Below are positions 1 to 5,322 of a stretch of DNA of 21,356 bases, in pieces. The stretch is from JBGTBQ01 sp041749275. GTDB lineage: Bacteria; Acidobacteriota; Blastocatellia; Pyrinomonadales; Pyrinomonadaceae. The DNA lies in NCBI GenBank assembly GCA_041749275.1, contig JBGTBQ010000269.1, forward strand, positions 1 through 21,356, read 5' to 3'. A model generated the notes under the pieces. It did not search any database, was not told the DNA's origin, and saw only the letters and a program-made list of their open reading frames with translations. Made by a program: the position numbers and the translations under genes. Every line of letters starts with the position of its first letter. Position 1 is the stretch's first letter.

Positions 1-141
1 CGCCTCGCGCGAGACGCGGCTGATCTCGCCGAAGAGAAACTGATCCGCGACCAGATCGCCGACAACCAGTATCCGCCGCTCAGGGAAAGAGCCGACGAGC
101 GTTTCCAGTTCCTCAAGCGGCGATGTGCGTTCCGAGTTCAT
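1..141 (-). CDS. hldE: D-glycero-beta-D-manno-heptose-7-phosphate kinase (RfaE1/HldE N-terminus), partial
   Basis: Only the first 47 codons lie in the window; the gene runs off the left edge. The segment ILVVGDLVADQFLFGEISRVSREA (residues 24-47) matches the N-terminus of PfkB-family heptose kinases, where the first strand is followed by an Asp-containing sugar-binding loop and then SRxSxEAP. The family enzyme phosphorylates D-glycero-D-manno-heptose 7-phosphate at C1 in the cytoplasm, one step before GmhB. The ATG at 139-141 is the only plausible start seen; no clear Shine-Dalgarno precedes it. It lies downstream of gmhB and waaF on the same strand, separated from gmhB by a 310-bp repeat-filled gap. 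Whether the adenylyltransferase domain is fused (HldE) or separate (RfaE1/HldA) cannot be seen. Confidence 0.8.
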   Translation of the reverse strand, partial: MNSERTSPLEELETLVGSFPERRILVVGDLVADQFLFGEISRVSREA

Positions 142-239
142 AGATGTTGCGGATTGAATTGCGTCGCGTCAGCAACGCCGAGTAAGAGGGCGGTTCATCC
201 GTCGCTGCCGCGACGCGCACAAGCTCCCGTCCTGTTCCC

Positions 240-283
240 GGCCTTTCAAGGCCAAGCTCAAGTCAACCACCGCTACGCGGCGG
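240..283. repeat. REP-like palindromic element, degenerate copy
   Basis: Contains a tight hairpin GGCCTT-TC-AAGGCC (241-254) and the palindromic block CCGCTACGCGGCGG (270-283), with AGTCAACC between them. The same order of blocks recurs at 5161-5205, so this is a dispersed repeat. The left half of the larger palindrome seen at 5122-5236 is not recognisable here, so this copy is decayed or partial. It occupies part of the 310-bp gap between hldE and gmhB (142-451). Confidence 0.6.
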
Positions 284-318
284 AGACACACGGATCAGCC
301 ACATGAATTGCCTGCAAC

Positions 319-465
319 TCATCCCTCATCCCTCATCCCTCATCCTTCATCCTTCATCCCTCATCCCTCATCCTTCATCCTTCATCCCTCATCCCTCATC
401 CCTCATCCCTCATCCCTCATCCCTCATCCTTCATCCTTCATCCCTCATCCCTCATCCCTCATCCC
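319..465. repeat. Heptanucleotide tandem array, 21 copies of TCATCC(C/T)
   Basis: Exactly 21 head-to-tail 7-bp units fill 147 bp with no indels. Only the seventh base varies, C in most units and T in units 4-5, 8-9 and 16-17, so the T variants always come in pairs. On the minus strand, the sense strand of the flanking genes, the unit reads (A/G)GGATGA. Runs of GGG units occur at units 10-15 and 18-21 and fit a G3N4G3N4G3N4G3 quadruplex pattern. TGA recurs every 7 nt, so all three minus frames are closed; gmhB ends in unit 20. The array resembles the short tandemly repeated heptamers (STRR) described in cyanobacteria. Plus-strand reading frames through it (heptad HPSSLIP) are not genes. Confidence 0.95.
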
Positions 466-1036
466 TTTTCGTTATCGCTCTGACTGCTTCAAGCAAATTC
501 TCCGCGACAAGGTCGGGCTGATGTTTCCATGCATCTCGCTGGTGCTCCCACTCGCCGCGCCCGTAGCCTGAGAGCACGAAGGCGGCGCGGGCGCCCGCGT
601 TGCGCGCCAGTTCCGTGTCGCTGTAACGGTCGCCGACCATCCAACATTCCGCGAGGTCTAAACCGAATTCCTCCGCCGCGCGAAAGAGCAGGCCGGGCTT
701 TGGCTTTCGGCAGTCGCAGTTCTGCCGGTAGGGCGCTTCGCCCACGCTCGGATGGTGCGGGCAGTAGTAAATCGCGTCGAGCCGTCCGCCGCCGCGCGCA
801 AGCTCCGCCGTGAGTGAGTTGTGGACTTCGCCGATTAACTCTTCCCTGAAATACCCACGCGCGACGCCCGCCTGATTCGTGACGAGGATCGCCAGCCAGC
901 CGGTCTGATTTAAAGTTCGAATCGCTTCCGCCGCGTAAGGGAAGACGCGATAACGCGAGACGTGATTGACGTAGCCGACCTCTTCGGAGATCGTCCCGTC
1001 GCGGTCAATGAAGACCGCGCGCCGCTTCGTCGTCAT
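452..1036 (-). CDS. gmhB: D-glycero-beta-D-manno-heptose-1,7-bisphosphate 7-phosphatase
   Basis: HAD-superfamily phosphatase of 194 aa that removes the C7 phosphate from heptose 1,7-bisphosphate in cytoplasmic ADP-heptose synthesis. Visible motifs: the nucleophile loop FIDRDGT (D11, D13), the second motif TNQAGVARG (53-61), a zinc loop with C92, H94, C107 and C109, CRKPKPG (K111 and following), and the metal-binding MVGDRYSD (D136). The start chosen is the ATG at 1034-1036, which overlaps the waaF stop in an ATGA and is preceded by GGAGG in the end of waaF, indicating translational coupling. A longer frame reaching 1120 would lie inside waaF and is unlikely. The final codons (RDEG and the stop) are contributed by the heptamer array, an unusual 3' end. 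Confidence 0.92.
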   Translation of the reverse strand: MTTKRRAVFIDRDGTISEEVGYVNHVSRYRVFPYAAEAIRTLNQTGWLAILVTNQAGVARGYFREELIGEVHNSLTAELARGGGRLDAIYYCPHHPSVGEAPYRQNCDCRKPKPGLLFRAAEEFGLDLAECWMVGDRYSDTELARNAGARAAFVLSGYGRGEWEHQRDAWKHQPDLVAENLLEAVRAITKRDEG

Positions 1037-2124
1037 CGCACGACCTCCGACGCCGCGTGACGCGCGAGTATCTTCGTTGCTCTCATAAATACTTCTTGCG
1101 GTGTGATGGCGGTCATGCAACGGTGGTCAATCGGGCAGTCGCGCAACATGCACGGCGCGCAGTCGGGCGGCTGGCGGACGACCTCCGACGTGTCAGAGAA
1201 GGGTCGTGTTGTCACAGGGTCGGTCGGGCCGAAGATAACGACGACCGGGCGCCCGACGGCTGCCGCCAAGTGCGCCGGCCCCGTGTCGTTCGTGACGAGC
1301 AGGTCGCACAGGCCGAGCACGGCGGCGGATTCTTCAAGCGTCGTCTCGCCGGTGAGGAGGATGGGGCGGGAGCGCATCTTCGATACCACTTCGTCCGACA
1401 CTTCGCGCTCCTCTCGCGCGCCGATCAGCAGCACCTCCGCGCCGGCCTCTTCGATCAGCATATCGGCCACAGCGGCGAAGCGTTCGGCGGGCCAGCGCTT
1501 CGCGCGGCTGTTGGTCGAACCCGGACACAGCGCCACGAGTGGGCGGTCGGGGCGCACGCCGCGCGCCTGAAGCAATGCGCGGGCGGCGCTCTTTCGCGCG
1601 CCTGAAATATCGAGTTGCGGTTGAAGGGCGCGCGCTTCGATTGCCGACGCGCCGGAGAGCATTCGCTCAAGCTCGGCCACGATCTTGAGATAGTAAAAAA
1701 CTTCGTGACGCCGACCGCGCCATTCGGGTGTCGGTATCGGATGCGACAGAAGCAAGCGCCGACCGTCCGTCGTGTAACCCACGCGGAAGGGGATGCGTGC
1801 GGCGAAGGCCACAAGCGCGGGCTGGAAGGCGTTAGGGAAAAGAATGGCAAGGTCGAAACGTCCGGCTCGCCATTCTCTTGTCTGTTGAAGAAACGCACGC
1901 GCGCCGCGTGACGCGCCGTCAATGATGAGCAGGTCGTCAACGAAGTCAGCGTCCGCGAAGATGCCTTCCGCCCACGCGCGCGTCGCCAGCGTGAGATGCG
2001 CGTCGGGCAGCACGCGCCGCAATTCGCGCAGCGCGGGCACGGTCATCACCGCGTCGCCGACCCAGTTCGCGCCGCGCACGACCACGCGCTTTATCTTCTC
2101 TGGTTGAGTATATTGGCGTTTCAC
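1033..2124 (-). CDS. waaF: ADP-heptose:LPS heptosyltransferase II, glycosyltransferase family 9
   Basis: A 363-aa GT9 enzyme that transfers heptose from ADP-heptose to the LPS inner core at the cytoplasmic face of the inner membrane. The N-terminal RGANWVGDAVMTVPAL (18-33) is the acceptor-side motif, with D24 at the position of the WaaC catalytic Asp. The C-terminal half has TNDTGPAHLAAAVGRP followed by IFGPTDP, the ADP-heptose-binding motif, and ends with the HRCMTAITPQEV signature typical of heptosyltransferase II. The start is GTG at 2122-2124, without a clear ribosome-binding site; an internal GTG in the KRVVVRG strand is a less likely alternative. It overlaps gmhB by 4 nt. The TIR gene ends 26 nt upstream, so the original promoter relation to the epimerase gene may have been disturbed. 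Confidence 0.9.
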   Translation of the reverse strand: MKRQYTQPEKIKRVVVRGANWVGDAVMTVPALRELRRVLPDAHLTLATRAWAEGIFADADFVDDLLIIDGASRGARAFLQQTREWRAGRFDLAILFPNAFQPALVAFAARIPFRVGYTTDGRRLLLSHPIPTPEWRGRRHEVFYYLKIVAELERMLSGASAIEARALQPQLDISGARKSAARALLQARGVRPDRPLVALCPGSTNSRAKRWPAERFAAVADMLIEEAGAEVLLIGAREEREVSDEVVSKMRSRPILLTGETTLEESAAVLGLCDLLVTNDTGPAHLAAAVGRPVVVIFGPTDPVTTRPFSDTSEVVRQPPDCAPCMLRDCPIDHRCMTAITPQEVFMRATKILARHAASEVVR

Positions 2125-2150
2125 GACAAGACGACGGCGCAGAAAACCGG

Positions 2151-3059
2151 TTAAGGATGCCCGACTAATCTACCGTTCTCAACGGCTTCTTTTATTGCAT
2201 TGAGCATGTTTGTTAACTCATCAGGAGATATATCAATTGCATTAACGAATTGTCTGTTGCCAAGCATAACTCTCCTAGTAACACGTTCAAAGAGAGTCCT
2301 TCCTGAAGAAAAGGTAAGGGCAGGAAATTCAGTATATGAGATGAATTTGGGGGTTCGAATTGACTTAAAAAAGGATGTGAAATAAATGCCATTGCTCCCG
2401 AACAGCATATAATCATATGTCGGAGGCCCTAGTTCGATGAGACAAAGGATATTTTCTTCTTTCGGAACCCCACAAATCTTTCTAGCTTTTGAAAGAATGT
2501 CCGGCGGAATATTCGGAGTTCGAGAAAGTCCAAACCCGTAGTAATTCAGAAGGATATTGAATATCTCGATTTCCTTGGACGAGAGGCTCTTAAAATTGTG
2601 TAAGTCATCAGGGCTGGGTGCGTTCAGGTTTTTTGCGCCGAGAACTTTAAGCAGCTTCTTCCACTCCCGAATATGGTCACTAGGATTAGTCCAATCAACC
2701 CTTATCAGGCCATCAATTCCAACCGGAATATTAGTTTTCCTGTATAGTATTGGTATCAGCCGTGACTCTATCCCAGCAGGATCGCGCCGCTGTAGCATGT
2801 TCCTTTCGTGGGTAGTAAATCTGTTACCTTCGATGTAATCTGGGCTAATAATGCAGACTCCTCTCCGAGACTCAGTGCCGGCTCGCTCCATTTCAGCAAG
2901 CACATCTCTCCCCGGCACGAAGTCGTAAACATCAAGACATACGCGCAGTTTAGCGTTTATTAAAGCAGGGAAGAGATGGTCTCGAACCCATGTTTGGTCA
3001 GGTTCAACCCATCGATAACTTATAAATATGTCATAAGTGAATCCATCTTCATTATTCAT
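2151..3059 (-). CDS. TIR-domain protein with C-terminal PH-like domain
   Basis: A 302-aa protein starting at ATG 3057-3059 behind GGAG about 7 nt upstream. Residues 8-140 form a TIR domain: YDIFISYRW (9-17), CLDVYDFVPGRDV (41-53), IISPDYIEGN (70-79), then THERNML, where E85 fits the catalytic Glu of NAD-cleaving TIR domains. Residues 185-295 (PPDILSKARKICGVPKEENI, then LFGSNGIYF and FISYTEF) resemble bacterial PH-like domains; this is an inference from pattern, not a firm match. The gene is far richer in A+T than its neighbours (25 G/C of 60 in 2281-2340, against 39 of 60 in 3841-3900) and sits between waaF and an epimerase gene, so it was probably transferred in. Such proteins are usually signalling or immune effectors; its trigger and substrate are unknown. 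Confidence 0.85.
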   Translation of the reverse strand: MNNEDGFTYDIFISYRWVEPDQTWVRDHLFPALINAKLRVCLDVYDFVPGRDVLAEMERAGTESRRGVCIISPDYIEGNRFTTHERNMLQRRDPAGIESRLIPILYRKTNIPVGIDGLIRVDWTNPSDHIREWKKLLKVLGAKNLNAPSPDDLHNFKSLSSKEIEIFNILLNYYGFGLSRTPNIPPDILSKARKICGVPKEENILCLIELGPPTYDYMLFGSNGIYFTSFFKSIRTPKFISYTEFPALTFSSGRTLFERVTRRVMLGNRQFVNAIDISPDELTNMLNAIKEAVENGRLVGHP

Positions 3060-3083
3060 TCAGGTCTCCAATCTCTCGCTGCT

Positions 3084-3926
3084 TCAAAGTAAGCTTCTCA
3101 ATCCATCTTCCATTCCGATTTCAGGTTGCCAGCCGAGTTCGTCGCGCACGCGCGTCAAATCCGAGACGTAGTTGAACGGCACGGGGTCGGGGAGTCGCGC
3201 CGCATCGTCGAAGACAGGTTCGATCTCGACAAGGCGGCTGATGGTTTCGATGATGCCGCGCAGAGTGGCGGCATTCCGTCTCCCGCCGCCGAGATTATAC
3301 AACCCCGCGCGACGCGAAGAGTCCGCGAAGGCGCGGCAGGCGCGGGAAAAGTCGTCAACATGGAGGATGTCGCGGATGGGAGCGCCGCCGGCGGGGAGGC
3401 GGATGGGGCGTCGTCGTTTCAAGGATTCGACATAATGCGTGACGAAGCCCGACTCGTTGCCCTCGCTCGGTCGCGCGTAGACAGTCGAGAGGCGAAAGAT
3501 GCAGGCGCGCAAATCTCGACGGCTGGCGTAATATTCGACGTAGCGCTCGCCCAACAGTTTCGACCATTCGAGCGCGGTCTGGCCGCAATAATCGGTCGGG
3601 CAGTTTTCAGGCGCCTCGTCGTAGCTCGCGGCGTGCGAGCCGTACACGTCCTTCGTCGAGGCATAGATAAAGACCGCGCCGGGCCGCGTGTGGCGGAGCA
3701 GGTTCGCTGTTCCTTCGGCGTTCGTGCGAAAGCAGCTTTCGGCGGCTTCGTCGCGCTTGTCGAGCAGCGCCGCGAGGTGAATCACCACATCGTAATCCGC
3801 GACCGTCGCGCAGTCGTACTCGTTCGTCACGTCGAACCCGGACCGGCGCGAAAAATCATCCGCGTCGAAGAATCGCCGAACGTGCGTGCCGAGATAGCCG
3901 CTCCCGCCTGTGACTAGAATCTTCAA
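3084..3926 (-). CDS. NAD-dependent epimerase/dehydratase (extended SDR), atypical active site
   Basis: A 280-aa extended short-chain dehydrogenase/reductase. The nucleotide-binding GGSGYLG is at 7-13, the central NAG-type motif appears as RTNAEGTANLL (67-77), and the serine/threonine loop is ASTKDVYG (89-96). The usual catalytic YxxxK is not intact: the sequence reads DYCGQTALEWSKLLGE, so Y113 is followed four residues on by T117, and the nearest lysine is K123. Either the fold uses a shifted pair or this is a subfamily variant. Relatives act on nucleotide sugars for LPS or O-antigen; the substrate cannot be assigned. The start is TTG (3924-3926), giving the canonical MKILVTGG; it lies 15 nt after the channel gene, so the two are probably co-transcribed. 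Confidence 0.82.
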   Translation of the reverse strand: MKILVTGGSGYLGTHVRRFFDADDFSRRSGFDVTNEYDCATVADYDVVIHLAALLDKRDEAAESCFRTNAEGTANLLRHTRPGAVFIYASTKDVYGSHAASYDEAPENCPTDYCGQTALEWSKLLGERYVEYYASRRDLRACIFRLSTVYARPSEGNESGFVTHYVESLKRRRPIRLPAGGAPIRDILHVDDFSRACRAFADSSRRAGLYNLGGGRRNAATLRGIIETISRLVEIEPVFDDAARLPDPVPFNYVSDLTRVRDELGWQPEIGMEDGLRSLL

Positions 3927-3941
3927 GGTAAAGATACGACC

Positions 3942-4967
3942 TTATCGCTCTCCACGCGCCAGCGTCCCCAACTCCGCGAGCGACTCGGCGCGACCGATGG
4001 CGATGAGCATGTCGCCGACCATGATCTCGGTGTCGCCCGAAGGGTTGAAGATCATCTCGCCGGAGGCGCGGCGGATGGCGGCGATGACCACGTCGAGCCG
4101 GGAGCGGATGGTCGTGTCCTTGAGCTTCAACCGGGCGAGCGCGGAGGCTGGCGCGACTTCGACCTGCTCGAAGCCGAGGTCGAGGTTCTCGGCGGTGATC
4201 GAGTCCATGAAGTCGGCGATGGCCGGTTTTAGAAGCGCCTGCGCCATGCGGTGGCTGCCGATGATGGTGGGCGAGACGACGCGGCTCGCGCCGGCGCGAA
4301 TCAGTTTCGGCTCGGCCTGCTCCTCGACCGCGCGGGCGACGATGTGCAGGTTGTGATTGAGGTCGCGCGCGATGAGGACGACATAGAGGTTGTCGGCATC
4401 GTCGGGCAGACAGGTGGCGAGGGCGAGCGCGCGTTCCACGCCGGCTTCGCGGAGCGTCTCTTCGAGTGTCGCGTCGCGGACGAGCAGCGGCGCGGGTAGT
4501 GAGTTGAGCGCCTCGGCCTTTTGCGGGTCGCTTTCGATGACGACGAAGGGCACGCCTGCTTGCTGCATCTCGCGGATGATGCGCCGGCCCACGCGCCCCG
4601 CGCCGCAGATGATGTAATGGTCTTTGAGCTTGTTCATCACGCGCTGCCGCCTTCGCTCGCCGAGCGTGGCGAGAACTTCAGATTGGACGAGCGCCTGCAC
4701 GGCGGTTGATAGCAGATAACCGGCGGTGCCGACGCCCAGCACCATGAAGAAGATCGAAAAGTTTCGCCCCCACGGCGAGAGCGGCAGCGGCGGCCCATAG
4801 CCGACGGTCGTCACCGTCATAATCACCATATACAGGCTGTCGGCGAGCGACCAGCCTTCGATAAGCATGAAACCCAGCGTGCCCAGCGCCACCACGCTCG
4901 CCAGCGCGAAGAGCGAGGAGGCGAGGCGTGTGCGGAGGCGTGCGGGTGGATTGATGACAGGAGGCAT
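3942..4967 (-). CDS. Potassium channel with RCK (TrkA-N/TrkA-C) regulatory domains
   Basis: A 341-aa inner-membrane channel subunit. Two hydrophobic helices (about 17-37 and 70-92) flank a pore loop with the selectivity filter TVGYG (54-58). The cytoplasmic part begins with a Rossmann fold, IICGAGRVGRRI (119-130), with an acidic residue E145 ending the second strand, as in NAD/ATP-binding TrkA-N domains. The C-terminal 100 residues have the TrkA-C pattern ending in MVGDMLIAIG. The architecture is that of MthK/Kch-type ligand-gated potassium channels, presumably tetrameric. ATG 4965-4967 is preceded by GGAGG-like sequence (acaggaggcat region read in reverse is weak), and a possible promoter lies at 5009-5038. 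It is the first gene of the minus-strand run. Confidence 0.9.
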   Translation of the reverse strand: MPPVINPPARLRTRLASSLFALASVVALGTLGFMLIEGWSLADSLYMVIMTVTTVGYGPPLPLSPWGRNFSIFFMVLGVGTAGYLLSTAVQALVQSEVLATLGERRRQRVMNKLKDHYIICGAGRVGRRIIREMQQAGVPFVVIESDPQKAEALNSLPAPLLVRDATLEETLREAGVERALALATCLPDDADNLYVVLIARDLNHNLHIVARAVEEQAEPKLIRAGASRVVSPTIIGSHRMAQALLKPAIADFMDSITAENLDLGFEQVEVAPASALARLKLKDTTIRSRLDVVIAAIRRASGEMIFNPSGDTEIMVGDMLIAIGRAESLAELGTLARGER

Positions 4968-5008
4968 CGAACCGCGTGTGACCGTGGGAGCATCGAAACA
5001 GCGTCCGA

Positions 5009-5038
5009 ACGTTAGCGAAAGGCCGGCGCGCGTGTCAA
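5009..5038 (-). promoter_or_regulatory. Putative sigma-70 promoter for the potassium channel gene
   Basis: On the minus strand a perfect TTGACA (5033-5038) is followed, after 18 bp, by TAACGT (5009-5014), a weak -10 (3 of 6). The start codon of the channel gene is about 40 nt further on. This is the only consensus -35 seen in the 355-bp gap 4968-5322, whose other contents are a palindromic element and a heptamer array. Confidence 0.35.
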
Positions 5039-5121
5039 ATAAGCATGGACAGTTCGGACTTGAACAGTTTAAAGTTTTCGCGTGGAGCTGATGATGGTGA
5101 AGTGAAAGTTATTTGAAGACT

Positions 5122-5236
5122 CTGCATCAATCCGCCGCGTAGCGGCGTCTGAGTTTAGCTCGGCCTTTCAAGGCCGGGCTAAAGTCAACCGCCGCTACGC
5201 GGCGGAGGCAGGTCAGCGGTCTCCCGATTGATGCAG
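5122..5236. repeat. 115-bp nested palindromic (REP/MITE-like) element
   Basis: Three nested inverted repeats are visible. The outer ends are CTGCATCAATC (5122-5132) and its exact complement GATTGATGCAG (5226-5236). Next is a perfect 16-bp pair, CCGCCGCGTAGCGGCG (5132-5147) with CGCCGCTACGCGGCGG (5190-5205). The centre is TTTAGCTCGGCCTT (5154-5167) with AAGGCCGGGCTAAA (5170-5183), one mismatch and a 2-nt loop. No coding capacity. A partial copy is at 240-283, and TTGATGCAG recurs at 10130-10138. Lying in the divergent gap between channel and PBP genes, it would form a strong hairpin in either transcript. Confidence 0.85.
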
Positions 5237-5258
5237 CACTTCAGTTGTCTAACTCAAT

Positions 5259-5314
5259 ACACAACACACAACACACAACACACAACACACAACACACAAC
5301 ACACAACACACAAC
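5259..5314. repeat. Heptanucleotide tandem array, 8 perfect copies of ACACAAC
   Basis: Eight identical 7-bp units without any change, ending 8 nt before the ATG (5323) of the class A PBP gene. The array is free of stop codons on the plus strand and is in frame with the PBP; read from an upstream TTG (5245) it would add an N-terminal heptad repeat HNTQHTT. Its unit is unrelated in sequence to the array at 319-465 but has the same 7-bp period and the same position relative to a REP-like element. Confidence 0.95.
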
Positions 5315-5322
5315 ACTTCTCT

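Noticed and set aside
319..465. CRISPR array
   Set aside because: The units are 7 bp, directly adjacent and without spacers; no cas gene is present.
303..571. Plus-strand reading frames across the heptamer array (HPSSLIP repeats)
   Set aside because: They consist mainly of the 7-bp repeat, which is stop-free on this strand by its sequence, and the rest is antisense to gmhB.
1037..1120. Upstream extension of gmhB
   Set aside because: It would lie wholly inside waaF; the ATG at 1036 has a GGAGG site and the family start motif just after it.
3126..3917. 263-codon plus-strand frame opposite the epimerase gene
   Set aside because: Antisense shadow; the minus strand has clear SDR motifs.
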